64,000 nucleotides of DNA from JAKAXS01 sp041940525 (GTDB lineage Bacteria; Pseudomonadota; Alphaproteobacteria; Rhizobiales; Hyphomicrobiaceae), in the NCBI GenBank assembly GCA_041940525.1, contig JBGTSB010000001.1:117100-181099 (forward strand), given 5' to 3'. The position numbers were made by a program, and so were the translations under genes. Position 1 is the first letter of the stretch. Every line of letters starts with the position of its first letter. Below are positions 45,777-55,134 of this stretch, piece after piece. Below the pieces are notes generated by a model. That model saw only the letters and a program-made list of their open reading frames with translations, had not been told where the DNA came from and searched no databases.

Positions 45777-47126
45777 CTATGCATCGGGCAGCGTCGTCGC
45801 GCTGATAACCTCACCCAATGTCTCGCACATCATTTTCAGTTCGGCTTCGGTTGAAATGAACGGTGGTGCCATGGCGATGATATCGCCTGTAAACCGCAAC
45901 AGCAGGCCTTTGTCCAACCCGCGTTCGAAGACCTTCAGGCCACGCAGGCCCGGCTTTCCTTCAAACGGTTCCAGCTCGACGGCGGCGGCAAGTCCGATGT
46001 TGCGGATGTCGCGGACGCCATGCGCGCTCTTCAAGGCGTGGACATTCTCTTCTAGCACGGATGACAGCCCATCGGCTCGAGCAATCAGCTCGTCTTTTTC
46101 AAAGATATCGAAGGTGGCATGTCCTACGGCCGCTGCCATAGGGTGGCCTGAATAGGTGTAGCCGTGGAACAGCTCGATCGTCTCTTCCGGCCCGTCCATG
46201 AAGGTGTCGTAGATCTGGGACGTGGCCAAAACACCTCCCATGGGAATGGTGCCGTTGGTAACGGCCTTGGCAAAGCACAAGAGATCCGGCTGAACACCAA
46301 AGCGTTGCGCGGCAAAGTTTGTGCCGAGGCGGCCGAACCCGGTAATGACCTCATCAAAGATCAGCAATATCCCGTGGCGCGTGCAGATTTCACGCAGCCT
46401 GTCCAAATATCCAACTGGCGGGACAAGGACACCGGTTGAGCCTTGCATCGGCTCGACGATCACCGCTGCGATCGTCGAGGCATCATGAAGCGTGACCAGC
46501 CGCTCCAAGTCATCGGCCAGATGAGCGCCCCACTCGGGCTGTCCGCGCGAGAAGGCCATGTCGCCATGCGAATAGGTGTGCGGCAAGTGGTCGACGCCCG
46601 GTGTCATCAGCGGGGTAAACATCTTGCGGTTGGGAAGAATGCCACCCGCGGAAATGCCGCCCATGCCGACGCCGTGATAGGCACGTTCGCGGCCAATGAT
46701 GCGCGTGCGGCTCGCCTGGCCGTTGGTACGGTGGTACGCGATGGCGATTTTAAGAGCGGTGTCGACTGCTTCCGAACCGGAGTTCGTGAAGAACACCTGC
46801 TCGAGACCTTCCGGCGCCATGCGGGCGATGCGCGCGGCAAAGCTCAAGGTCACGGGATTGCTGACCTGGAATGCTGTCGCGTAGTCGAGCGTTTCGGCCT
46901 GCCGCTTGAGTGCTTCGGCGATGTGCGGGTTTCCGTGACCAAGCGGGCAGCACCACAGGCCGGACAAGCAATCGAAGACCCGTCTGCCGTCATCCAGCGT
47001 GTAGTAGGCGCCTTTCGCCGAGGCGAGCAGCTTGGGGTGAGACTTGAAATAGCGGTTGGCCGTGAAGGGCAGCCAGTAGCGCTGCAGCCCTTCTTGGACA
47101 CCGGAGTTGTGGAGTTGCGCCGTCAC
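45777..47126 (-). CDS. Omega-amino acid (beta-alanine):pyruvate transaminase
   Basis: Class III PLP transaminase of 449 aa. PLP Lys is in LLCFAKAVTNGTIPMGGV; other marks are FFTNSGSEAVDTALKIA, GRERAYHGVGMGGIS, LLIFDEVITGFGR and YTYSGHPMAAA. The N-terminus YWLPFTANRYFK is the pattern of beta-alanine:pyruvate aminotransferases. Products malonate semialdehyde and alanine are the substrates of the two neighbouring enzymes. Related omega-transaminases accept putrescine, taurine or other amines. Confidence 0.88.
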   Translation of the reverse strand: MTAQLHNSGVQEGLQRYWLPFTANRYFKSHPKLLASAKGAYYTLDDGRRVFDCLSGLWCCPLGHGNPHIAEALKRQAETLDYATAFQVSNPVTLSFAARIARMAPEGLEQVFFTNSGSEAVDTALKIAIAYHRTNGQASRTRIIGRERAYHGVGMGGISAGGILPNRKMFTPLMTPGVDHLPHTYSHGDMAFSRGQPEWGAHLADDLERLVTLHDASTIAAVIVEPMQGSTGVLVPPVGYLDRLREICTRHGILLIFDEVITGFGRLGTNFAAQRFGVQPDLLCFAKAVTNGTIPMGGVLATSQIYDTFMDGPEETIELFHGYTYSGHPMAAAVGHATFDIFEKDELIARADGLSSVLEENVHALKSAHGVRDIRNIGLAAAVELEPFEGKPGLRGLKVFERGLDKGLLLRFTGDIIAMAPPFISTEAELKMMCETLGEVISATTLPDA

Positions 47127-47148
47127 GACTTCTCTGTCTCCTGTGAGA

Positions 47149-48264
47149 CTAGGCCGCCAGGGCCGATTTGGGGTCTATGTAATCGTAGTTCAGGGCCTCG
47201 GCCACGGGCTTATTCGTGACCATGCCTTTGTGCACGTTCAAACCATTCATCAGGTGGGGGTCGCGTTGCAGAGCGTCCAGGCCGTTATCGGCCAGGGCCA
47301 GGACGAATGGCAATGTCGCGTTGTTCAAAGCGTAGGCAGATGTGCGCGGAACGGCCCCTGGCATATTCGCGACGCAGTAGTGAATCACGCCGTCAACCAT
47401 GTAGGTGGGCTCGTCGTGTGTCGTCGGGCGGGATGTTTCGCAGCACCCCCCTTGATCGATCGCAACGTCGACGATGACTGAGCCCGGCTTCATCTGACGA
47501 ACGATTTCCCGGGTTACCAACTTCGGAGCGGCCGCGCCTGGGATGAGGACACCGCCGATCACCAGATCCGCGCTGGCGCAGTGCTGCTCGATTGCGTCGC
47601 GTGTTGAGAAGACCGTATTGAGCGGGCGGCCAAACTGTTTCCAAAGACCGCGCAAAACATCGACATTTCGGTCAATCACCCAGACTTCGGCGGCCATGCC
47701 CAGGGCAATGTGAGCCGCGTGCATACCGACCACGCCGCCGCCGATGACCACAACTTTGGCAGGGTCGACACCCGGCACGCCACCGAGCAGCGTGCCTAGC
47801 CCCCCGTGTGCTTTCTCCAAGAAGTATGCGCCGGCCTGAATGGACAGGCGGCCTGCGACTTCAGACATTGGTGCCAGCAGAGGCAGCGTACCCAATGAGG
47901 ATGTGACCGTTTCGTAGGCGATGCAGGTCGCACCACTTTCGACAAGGTCTTTTGCCTGGTCGGGATCCGGCGCGAGATGCAGATAGGTGAAAAGGATCTG
48001 GCCGTCTCGCAGCTGCTTGCGTTCGCCCGCCTGAGGCTCCTTCACCTTCACAATCATATCGGCGGAGGCGAACACCTTCTCGGCTGTGTCGACAATTTTC
48101 GCACCCGCCGCTTCGTATTGATCATCCGTCGCGCCGATGCCGGCGCCAGCGTTCGTCTGGACTAGAACTTCGTGACCGTGCTCGGTTAATTCGCGGACAT
48201 TGGATGGGACCAGACCCACCCGGTACTCGCGCACCTTCACTTCTTTTGGAACACCGACCCGCAT
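47149..48264 (-). CDS. ald: Alanine dehydrogenase
   Basis: NAD-dependent enzyme interconverting alanine and pyruvate plus ammonium, 371 aa from the ATG at 48264 (MRVGVPKEVKVREYRV); the frame opens 39 bases earlier. Recognised by the N-terminal KEVK block, KVKEPQAGERKQLRDGQILFTYLHLAPD, the Rossmann loop VVIGGGVVGMHAA and VDVAIDQGGCCETSRPTTHDEPTY. It regenerates pyruvate for the transaminase encoded next to it. Confidence 0.94.
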   Translation of the reverse strand: MRVGVPKEVKVREYRVGLVPSNVRELTEHGHEVLVQTNAGAGIGATDDQYEAAGAKIVDTAEKVFASADMIVKVKEPQAGERKQLRDGQILFTYLHLAPDPDQAKDLVESGATCIAYETVTSSLGTLPLLAPMSEVAGRLSIQAGAYFLEKAHGGLGTLLGGVPGVDPAKVVVIGGGVVGMHAAHIALGMAAEVWVIDRNVDVLRGLWKQFGRPLNTVFSTRDAIEQHCASADLVIGGVLIPGAAAPKLVTREIVRQMKPGSVIVDVAIDQGGCCETSRPTTHDEPTYMVDGVIHYCVANMPGAVPRTSAYALNNATLPFVLALADNGLDALQRDPHLMNGLNVHKGMVTNKPVAEALNYDYIDPKSALAA

Positions 48265-48367
48265 CGTAATATCCTTTGCAAAGCGGATAGCCTGACAGGC
48301 CACCGCGAGACACGCATTGTTAGCGTTTTGCCTTCACCGCCGCCACCAGCATTATTGGGCTATTCGC

Positions 48368-49348
48368 TCAGTCTTTAAGCAGGTCCGCCGCAGCGGATGT
48401 TGGCGACATGTCGCCTGACAATATGGCATCGGAAAGTGCATCGAGCCGGCCGCCGTGGCCGGACTTGATCCGGTCCGACACGAGATCGGCCGCCGCGCGA
48501 GCGATCAGGTAGCGGGCCCGGCGGCGGCGGCGCTCCGCGGCCCCCATGGCCTGAACGCGATCCCCAATTTTTCCCACCGCCGTCATAAGCTCTGGCACGC
48601 CGTCGCCGCTCGTGGCCGTCGTTCGCAAGACTGGCGGTTTTTCGCCTTCGAAGGCGCGGATGGACAGCGCGCCCTTCAACTGTTGCAGCGTTTGCTCCGC
48701 CCCAGGCCGGTCGCCCTTGTTCACGACCAGGATGTCGGCGATCTCCAGCAGGCCGGACTTCATGGCCTGGATGTCGTCACCAAGTCCCGGCGCGGAAATA
48801 ACGACCCGCACATCGGCAACCTCGGCGACGTCGATTTCGTTTTGGCCGGTTCCGACCGTCTCCAGGATGATGAGGTCGAAGCCGGCGGCGTCAAACGCAT
48901 CAATGATCCGGACAGCGGCAGGGGATAGACCACCGAGGTACCCACGCGAGGCCAGGGAGCGGACGAACACGCCATCGTCTTCCAAAGCGGCGGTCATGCG
49001 AATCCGGTCACCCAGAATTGCGCCGCCTGAGACCGGGCTGGACGGATCCACGGCGATAACGCCGACGCGCTGTCCGGCCGCCCTGGCCTGTGTGATCACG
49101 GCGTTGACCAGCGTCGACTTGCCCGCGCCCGGCGGCCCGGTGAACCCAACCACCAATCCGTTGCCGAGATAGGGCTGCAAAGCTTTCAGGAGAGCCGGTG
49201 CCGAGTCGGACATCCGCTCAAGCTCTGTCACAGCCGAGGCAATGGCCCGGCGGGCCCCCTCCCGCACCTGGCCGACCAGTGTCGCGATTTCATCTGCGTC
49301 TAACTGTCCGCGGCGCTTTGGCGGCTGTGATTGGGGCTGTTCTGTCAT
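48368..49348 (-). CDS. meaB: Methylmalonyl-CoA mutase-associated GTPase MeaB
   Basis: G3E-family GTPase of 326 aa that guards and loads cobalamin into methylmalonyl-CoA mutase. P-loop GFTGPPGAGKST, switch region AVDPSSPVSGGAILGDRIRM, the ILETVGTGQNEIDVAEVAD block and base-recognition NKGDRPGAE are all present. The mutase itself is not in the window. Presence near mmsA, which can yield propionyl-CoA, suits a propionyl-CoA/methylmalonyl-CoA path. Confidence 0.95.
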   Translation of the reverse strand: MTEQPQSQPPKRRGQLDADEIATLVGQVREGARRAIASAVTELERMSDSAPALLKALQPYLGNGLVVGFTGPPGAGKSTLVNAVITQARAAGQRVGVIAVDPSSPVSGGAILGDRIRMTAALEDDGVFVRSLASRGYLGGLSPAAVRIIDAFDAAGFDLIILETVGTGQNEIDVAEVADVRVVISAPGLGDDIQAMKSGLLEIADILVVNKGDRPGAEQTLQQLKGALSIRAFEGEKPPVLRTTATSGDGVPELMTAVGKIGDRVQAMGAAERRRRRARYLIARAAADLVSDRIKSGHGGRLDALSDAILSGDMSPTSAAADLLKD

Positions 49349-49516
49349 CTGGCGCTGATACCCACAAAGTCCCTGTTAACGCAACAGTTTCGGCCGGATT
49401 ACTAGGCAGATCGTTCGGGTGTCGCGGGGAAGCACACAGCTTTTTGGGGACAACGCGCTCCTCGTCCGCTCTGCACTGGGCTTCGTGTCACAAAACCATA
49501 GCAACGGCCTTTCAGG

Positions 49517-50401
49517 ATGCTGTCACATATAGCTTCCGAAAAGGCCACTATGACCGCCAAGACGCCAACACCTGCGCTCTCCTGCTACATTCGCACACTG
49601 AATGAGAGCCGCAGGATTGCCGAGGTTATCGAGGCCGCCTTTCAGGCCTCCAGCGAAGTCGTGATCGTCGACTCCGGCTCGACCGACGGAACAGTCGAGA
49701 TCGCCGAGAAGGCCGGCGCCCGCGTGGTTCGTATCGATGAATGGCCTGGCAATGGCTACCAAAAGCGCTTGGGTGAGGAAGCCTGCCGGAACAATTGGCT
49801 GTTGGATCTGGATGCCGACGAAGTTGTGACGCCGGAACTGGCCAAAGCCATCCGCGCCTTGTTCGCCGACGGTGAGCCGGCACACAGCGTTTACGAGCTG
49901 AAACTGGTCAACGTACCGCCCGTCGGCAAGCCGTGGTGGTCGTTCAATCACTCGTGGCGGCGCAAACTCTATGACCGTCGCGTGGTGCGCATGCCCGAGC
50001 ACCGGGCTTGGGATCAACTGCCGATATCGAAGGCGAAGCGGCTGCCGCGCGTCGACGGTGCCATACTCCACTATGCGTTCCGCGACCTGACCCACGTCAT
50101 CTACAAGCGCAACCGGGTCTCAAGCCGCCGCGCGGCAGACAGCAAGCGCAAGTCCAAGCCGGAGCTGATCGCACGCGTGTGGCTCGCAATGCCGGTCTAT
50201 TTTCTCCGGCACTACTTTACGCGAGGCCTCTGGCGCGCTGGCACGTATGGCTTCGTGTTCGCCATCAATTCGGCACATGGGCGCTGGCTTCGCGATGCCA
50301 AGCAGTTTGAAATGACGCTTATGGATGAAGAGCGCCGACGGCGTACAGGCCAGCGGGACGAACCGGAGCCTGATCCCCTGAGCAAGCCCGTCACCTACTG
50401 A
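49517..50401 (+). CDS. Family 2 glycosyltransferase (WaaE/LgtF-like)
   Basis: GT-A transferase of 294 aa resembling LPS-core beta-glucosyltransferases. Motifs: CYIRTLNESRRIAEVI, VIVDSGSTDGTVEIAEKAGARVV, GNGYQKRLGEEACRNNWLLDLDADEVV with the DADE metal site, and a membrane-facing C-terminal region WLAMPVYFLRHYFTRGLW. An ATG at 49550 (MTAKTPTPALSC) is a possible shorter start. It stands alone between meaB (divergent) and rraA. Confidence 0.87.
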   Translation: MLSHIASEKATMTAKTPTPALSCYIRTLNESRRIAEVIEAAFQASSEVVIVDSGSTDGTVEIAEKAGARVVRIDEWPGNGYQKRLGEEACRNNWLLDLDADEVVTPELAKAIRALFADGEPAHSVYELKLVNVPPVGKPWWSFNHSWRRKLYDRRVVRMPEHRAWDQLPISKAKRLPRVDGAILHYAFRDLTHVIYKRNRVSSRRAADSKRKSKPELIARVWLAMPVYFLRHYFTRGLWRAGTYGFVFAINSAHGRWLRDAKQFEMTLMDEERRRRTGQRDEPEPDPLSKPVTY

Positions 50402-50500
50402 CCCGGCCGTCCAGCTACGTCTCCTGGTCCCGCAACTGTTGCGGCCGCCCACGGGCGCGCTAGGGTGTCGTCTTGCGCCAATTCAACGACGGTAGGGACA

Positions 50501-50992
50501 ATGGCCTTCAGCACTTGCGATCTTTACGACCAATTCGAAGCGGAGGCCCGTGTGCCGGTAACGCCGTTGTGCAATTTCGGTGGGCGCAAGGCGTTTCATG
50601 GCACAGCCGTTACCGTGAAGTGCTTTGAAGACAACTCGCGCATCAAGGAGCTCGTCTCAACAGCCGGCTCTGGAAAAGTTCTTGTGGTCGATGGTGGGGA
50701 AAGCCGCCGCTGTGCCTTGCTCGGAGATCTCGTAGCCAAGGAAGCAGCTGACAACGGCTGGGAAGGCTTGATCGTTTTTGGCTGCGTGCGCGATACCAAG
50801 GCGCTGTCGGAATTGAACATCGGCGTCAAGGCGATGGGCTGCATCCCGCGCAAATCGACTCGTCGTGGTGAGGGCAGCACCAATATCGTCATCAATGCTG
50901 GCGGCGTTCTCGTTCAACCCGGTGATGGCGTGATAGCCGATGAAGACGGCATCCTGGTTCTGGACGCAGCTGCCTTTGCAGGGCTTGCATAG
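50501..50992 (+). CDS. rraA: RraA family protein (ribonuclease E activity regulator)
   Basis: Trimeric RraA-fold protein of 163 aa. Start set at the ATG at 50501 with GGTAGGGACA upstream; a GTG at 50465 is in frame. Family blocks: STCDLYDQFEAEARV, FGGRKAFHGTAVTVKCFEDNSRIKEL, VLVVDGGESRRCALLGDLVA, GLIVFGCVRDTKAL and GDGVIADEDGILVL. True RraA inhibits RNase E; homologous HMG/CHA aldolases look similar. The G-x20-R-x-x-D-like segment (GDLVA...GCVRD) is also present, so an aldolase-like activity cannot be ruled out. Confidence 0.88.
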   Translation: MAFSTCDLYDQFEAEARVPVTPLCNFGGRKAFHGTAVTVKCFEDNSRIKELVSTAGSGKVLVVDGGESRRCALLGDLVAKEAADNGWEGLIVFGCVRDTKALSELNIGVKAMGCIPRKSTRRGEGSTNIVINAGGVLVQPGDGVIADEDGILVLDAAAFAGLA

Positions 50993-51082
50993 GCGGAACC
51001 GCGGCGTGTTGCACCGCACGTCCAGCGTTGAACAAATTGCCCGGCCCAGCGTTTTTTGACTCTCTAGCTTTGTGGAGCGGTC

Positions 51083-51616
51083 ATGGATTGGGTTACCTCA
51101 CTCATCGCCGGGTCTTACGACACCGGGCATGCGGAAATCGTTTTCCGCTTTTCGCTCGCCATCGTCCTGGGTGCTGTGATTGGGCTGGAGCGGGAGTTGC
51201 GGGACCACCCGGCTGGATTGCGCACGCATATCCTTGTCGCGTTAGCCGCGAGCCTGTTCACGATCATCACGTTTGAGCTGTTCCATGAGTTGACGAGCGC
51301 GTCATCTGACAGCCGGGCCGATCCAATCCGTGTCATTGAAGCGGTGACGGCGGGTGTGTCGTTCCTGGCGGCGGGCACGATCATTCAGTCGCGCGGTGAG
51401 GTTTCCGGCCTAACGACCGGTGCCGCCATGTGGCTAGCGGGTGCTGTCGGAGTCGCGTGTGGCCTTGGCTATTACTTCCTGGCAATCGTTGCCACGCTCA
51501 TAAGCGTGGTGATCGTCGTGGTGATCCGGAAACTGGAAGGCAGCTATCTGGGGACCAAGCGCCCCCGCGACTTGTTGGAAACGAGCCAGGACGAGTCTGG
51601 AGCTGATCGAGGTTGA
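51083..51616 (+). CDS. MgtC/SapB family membrane protein
   Basis: Membrane protein of 177 aa with four or five hydrophobic segments and the family core RFSLAIVLGAVIGLERELRDHPAGLRTHILVALAASLF, IEAVTAGVSFLAAGTII and LTTGAAMWLAGAVGVACGLGYY. MgtC-type proteins help survival at low magnesium and interact with the F-ATPase in pathogens; in free-living relatives the role is unclear. A 9-bp inverted repeat overlaps its stop. Confidence 0.9.
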   Translation: MDWVTSLIAGSYDTGHAEIVFRFSLAIVLGAVIGLERELRDHPAGLRTHILVALAASLFTIITFELFHELTSASSDSRADPIRVIEAVTAGVSFLAAGTIIQSRGEVSGLTTGAAMWLAGAVGVACGLGYYFLAIVATLISVVIVVVIRKLEGSYLGTKRPRDLLETSQDESGADRG

Positions 51617-51639
51617 GCCATGCAGACGTCGGCTCAACC
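51611..51639 (+). terminator. Hairpin overlapping the mgtC-like stop
   Basis: GGTTGAGCC at 51611-51619 and GGCTCAACC at 51631-51639 form a perfect 9-bp stem with an 11-base loop. The gene's TGA (51614-51616) is inside the left arm. No T-run follows, so it may be a terminator or an mRNA 3' stabiliser. Confidence 0.5.
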
Positions 51640-51748
51640 GGTAAAGATCTGTATAAATACGGATTCACCGCAAATTAAGGGTGTTATGCGACTTTCTTTG
51701 TGCGGAATTTGAAGAAACGGCGCAAAAACTCGCCTGAGGCGAGCGGAT

Positions 51749-52390
51749 TTGGATCAAATCATCATGGCAGAGACCTGCCTCTCGGGGCCACCTACGATCA
51801 CGTCTGAGTTGCAGGCGCTCCACCTGTCCATGTGCACGGTGACGTTTGATGCGGACGGTACAATCGTGCGCGCCAATAACCGGTTTTTGCAGCTTCTCGG
51901 CTACGGCATCGACGACGTGGTCGGCCAAACCGAGGCCTTCTTGATGGCTGGCGCGTCGAATGCGAAAGACATCTGGCCAGCTCTCAAGGCGGGCGAACCC
52001 CAATCGGTTTTGCGCACTTACAAGACGTCGAACAACGCGCTCGCGTTGGTACGCGCACGCTTCGTGCCCATTTGCGATGATGACGGCACCGTTCGCGAGA
52101 TCGTGCAGCTGTCGACGAACGAGACGGAAAACCTCAACGAGCTGGAAGACAACCGCGGCCAGGTCGAGGCCATCAATGCCACGCAGGCCATTGCCCACTT
52201 CATGCTTGACGGCACCTTCTTGCATGCCAATGAGCGCTTCCTCGACGCAACCGGCTACACGTTGGATGAACTCAAGGGCCATAAGCACAGCCTTCTCGTA
52301 CCGGGAGACGACGCGGCTTCGCAGCTCTATTCGGAGTTTTGGTCCGAGCTTCAGCCGGGCACCATCAAAACGGTGAGTACCGTCGGCTGA
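51749..52390 (+). CDS. PAS sensor region, 5' fragment of a frameshifted GGDEF-EAL gene
   Basis: This frame (TTG at 51749 or ATG at 51764) encodes PAS1 (LHLSMCTVTFDADGTIVRANNRFL) and the first two thirds of PAS2 (INATQAIAHFMLDGTFLHANERFL...SEFWSELQ), then runs off into a stop at 52388. The missing end of PAS2 (GHHQNGEYRR and onward) is found in the -1 frame, so this is one gene broken near 52355 rather than a separate protein. A 6-bp hairpin (CTCGCC-TGA-GGCGAG, 51729-51743) lies directly before the start. Confidence 0.8.
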   Translation: MDQIIMAETCLSGPPTITSELQALHLSMCTVTFDADGTIVRANNRFLQLLGYGIDDVVGQTEAFLMAGASNAKDIWPALKAGEPQSVLRTYKTSNNALALVRARFVPICDDDGTVREIVQLSTNETENLNELEDNRGQVEAINATQAIAHFMLDGTFLHANERFLDATGYTLDELKGHKHSLLVPGDDAASQLYSEFWSELQPGTIKTVSTVG

Positions 52391-54975
52391 GGAGAGACGG
52401 TCAGGACATCTGGCTGCAATCGACCTACAGCCCGATTTTGGACGGCGACGGGAACCCCTTCAAGATCGTGCTCTATGCCAACGACGTAACCACGGAAAAG
52501 AACGTTCAAGCCGACTACCGTTGGCAGATCAACGCCATCCGTAAATCTAACTGCGTCGTCGAATTCGACATGCACGGCACAGTATTGGACGCAAACGACT
52601 TGTTCCTCGACGCCATGGGTTTTGAACTTGATGACCTTGTTGGTTCGCATCACCGGCTTCTGGTTGATGATGCCTATGCTCATAGCGACGAATACGCCGC
52701 CTTCTGGCAAGGTTTGAAAAATGGGCTCCACAAGTCTGGCCAGTTCAGGCGTATCGGCAAGAATGGCAACGAAGTTTGGCTGCAGGCCAGCTACAATCCC
52801 ATCTTCGATGCTTCCGGCCGGGCAATTAAGATCGTCAAGTATGCCTCGGTCGTTACAGAGGAGCGGTTGCATCGGGCCGATCATCAAGGGCAGATCGCGG
52901 CATTACACCGGGCCCAAAGCGTTGTCACCTTCGCGCTTGACGGCACGATCCTGGATGCCAACCAAAACTTCCTAGATGCAGTCGGCTACAAATACGCAGA
53001 CGTGCGCGGGCGCCATCACAGCATGTTCGTCACTGCCAAGGAGGCGAAGAGCGATGAGTACCGCGCGTTCTGGCGGGCCCTAGCGAATGGCGAATATCAA
53101 GCGGCCGAGTTCCAACGGATTGGCAACTCCGGCAAAGAGGTTTGGCTGCGCGCGACCTACAGTCCGATCTTTGGATTGGACGGCAAACCTTTCAAGGTCG
53201 TGAAGCATGCGCTTGACGTTACCGAAGAAAAAATGGCCCGGTCCGATGTCGCAAGCCAGGTTGCTGCTATCTGGCGATCGCAAGGCGTTGTCACGCTCGG
53301 GCTTGATGGCACCATCCTGAACGTCAACGACAATTTCTTGGATGTTATCGGCTATGATTTGCCGGAAGTCCGGGGCAAGCACCACAGCATGCTCGTCGAG
53401 AAAGACGTCGTAGGTTCCGATGAATACGAGAAGTTTTGGAACGCACTTCGTTCAGGCGATTTCCACTCCGGACTTTACAAGCGCATTGGCAAAGGCGGGC
53501 GCGAGCTTTGGATCCAAGCCACCTATAATCCGATCTTGGATTCCAGTGGCAAGCCAACCAAAATCATCAAGTTCGCCACCGATGTCAGCGAAAATATCGC
53601 GCTCGCGGAAGCCTTCGCCGATGTCCGGCGCCAAGCGCAATACGATACAACGACGACTCTGCCGAACCGCGCCCGGTTGTCGACGTTCCTCGGCTCGGTG
53701 CTGGACCTGCCCGGCGCACGCGTGGTCGTTCTCTACCTCGATCTAGACGACTTCAAGCCGGTCAATGACACGTTTGGCCATCACGTTGGCGATCGCGTCC
53801 TAGGTGAATTGTCCGACCGCTTCCGCCGCACGCTGCGCCGGGACCAGATGGTCGCGCGGGTAGGTGGTGACGAATTCCTGGTTGTCGCACCAGACTTGCC
53901 GGAAGATGGAATCGAGAGATTGTGCAAGTCTTTGCTTGCGGCGGCCAGCACGCCATTCCGCGTCAACGAGGCTGACATCAAAATCGGCGCGTCGATCGGC
54001 ATATCCGTATCCGGCACCGACGGCACAACGCCAGATGAACTGATCCGCTGTGCTGACGCTGCGCTGTATGAGGCGAAGGGCTCTGGCAAGAACAACTTCC
54101 GCTTCTTCTCACGCGAGCTTGACCAGCGCTTGTCCGCTGAGCGCCAGCTTGTCGAGGACATGCGCAGGGGCCTCGTTTCCGGAGAATTCTACTTGGAGTA
54201 TCAGCCCCGGTTCGAGACCGTCAGCAGGAAAATCAAGAGCGCGGAAGCGTTGGTTCGCTGGGCCCATCCGGAGCGGGGACGCATCAGCCCGATGGATTTC
54301 ATTCCAGCTGCCGAACGCAGTGGCTTGATCATCGCGCTTGGCCGCTGGGTCATGGAAACCGCCTGCCGCGACGCGGCACAGTGGCCAGACTTTGGCGTCT
54401 CCGTCAACGTTTCGCCGGTTCAGTTCCAAGACGGAGAGTTGGTTGACATGGTCAGCCAGGTTCTCACTGACACGGGACTGGCTGCACATATGCTGGAAAT
54501 CGAAGTGACCGAAGGCGTGCTGATCGCTGGACAAGACCATGTCAAGGCCACGCTCAAAGCCTTGAAAGAACTCGGCGTCAAACTGGCAATTGATGATTTC
54601 GGTACCGGGTACTCGTCGCTGAACTATCTACAGAACTATCCGTTCGACGCTATCAAGATTGACCGCTGCTTCATCTCTGGCGTTGAAGACCGGAAAGGCA
54701 ATGGCGCCATTGTTCAGGCGGTGATCAGCCTGGCGCGCGCACTCGGACTTTCAGTGACGGCCGAAGGCGTTGAAACGCAAGAGCAGTTGGCGTGCCTGGC
54801 GAAAGATCAATGCCAGGAAGTGCAGGGCTTCCTCTTGGCTAAGCCGATGTCTGGTCCAGATCTCCTGACCATGGCTGGTGGAGGAGTGTCGACGACTGAA
54901 GAAGTTCTGACTGAGGCCATCTCTCAGCTCATCGCACGCCGGAACCCCAACAACCCCCTGCGTCTTGTGCCTTAG
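52339..54975 (+). CDS. PAS-GGDEF-EAL cyclic-di-GMP enzyme, 3' part of frameshifted gene
   Basis: Main body of a cyclic-di-GMP signalling protein; true homology begins at about 52357. It encodes the end of PAS2, three further PAS domains (each with a DGTxLxxN-FL...HHxxLV...FW--L--G pattern), a GGDEF domain (LDLDDFKPVNDTFGH; VARVGGDEFLVV) and an EAL domain (SAEALVRWAHP; NVSPVQF; EIEVTEGVL; IDDFGTGYSS; IKIDRCFI; AEGVETQEQ; QGFLLAKPM). Active-site motifs of both domains are intact, so it may be bifunctional. The inhibitory RxxD I-site reads LRRD, so the first Arg is lost. No membrane segment is seen; the PAS domains suggest a cytosolic redox, light or ligand sensor. Without repair of the frameshift, PAS1 and part of PAS2 are cut off. 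Confidence 0.88.
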   Translation: MVRASAGHHQNGEYRRLRRDGQDIWLQSTYSPILDGDGNPFKIVLYANDVTTEKNVQADYRWQINAIRKSNCVVEFDMHGTVLDANDLFLDAMGFELDDLVGSHHRLLVDDAYAHSDEYAAFWQGLKNGLHKSGQFRRIGKNGNEVWLQASYNPIFDASGRAIKIVKYASVVTEERLHRADHQGQIAALHRAQSVVTFALDGTILDANQNFLDAVGYKYADVRGRHHSMFVTAKEAKSDEYRAFWRALANGEYQAAEFQRIGNSGKEVWLRATYSPIFGLDGKPFKVVKHALDVTEEKMARSDVASQVAAIWRSQGVVTLGLDGTILNVNDNFLDVIGYDLPEVRGKHHSMLVEKDVVGSDEYEKFWNALRSGDFHSGLYKRIGKGGRELWIQATYNPILDSSGKPTKIIKFATDVSENIALAEAFADVRRQAQYDTTTTLPNRARLSTFLGSVLDLPGARVVVLYLDLDDFKPVNDTFGHHVGDRVLGELSDRFRRTLRRDQMVARVGGDEFLVVAPDLPEDGIERLCKSLLAAASTPFRVNEADIKIGASIGISVSGTDGTTPDELIRCADAALYEAKGSGKNNFRFFSRELDQRLSAERQLVEDMRRGLVSGEFYLEYQPRFETVSRKIKSAEALVRWAHPERGRISPMDFIPAAERSGLIIALGRWVMETACRDAAQWPDFGVSVNVSPVQFQDGELVDMVSQVLTDTGLAAHMLEIEVTEGVLIAGQDHVKATLKALKELGVKLAIDDFGTGYSSLNYLQNYPFDAIKIDRCFISGVEDRKGNGAIVQAVISLARALGLSVTAEGVETQEQLACLAKDQCQEVQGFLLAKPMSGPDLLTMAGGGVSTTEEVLTEAISQLIARRNPNNPLRLVP

Positions 54976-55002
54976 TTTGCCAAGGTCAGGGGCGGCCGGT
55001 GG

Positions 55003-55134
55003 TGAAAATTCATTACCGCCGGATGCTGTCGCAGCGTTCTTTCAATTCTTTGCCGATCGCCGCAATGTCAGCTGCGGCTTTGCCATACTTGTCGCTGAAT
55101 GACGACCGTTCGCCATTGAAGGGCAGACTACTTG
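55003..55134 (-). other. Open segment between genes, possible coding remnant
   Basis: Between the GGDEF-EAL stop and the Gfo/Idh stop, the minus strand has a short open frame reading about SSLPFNGERSSFSDKYGKAA and ending KELKERCDSIRR before a TAA near 55012. It lacks a credible start and is out of frame with the Gfo/Idh gene. It may be the tail of a lost small gene. I do not recognise it. Confidence 0.2.

Noticed and set aside
46443..47219. 258-codon plus-strand open frame opposite the omega-transaminase
   Set aside because: Runs across the transaminase PLP-domain coding region and the gap to ald; no recognisable motif.
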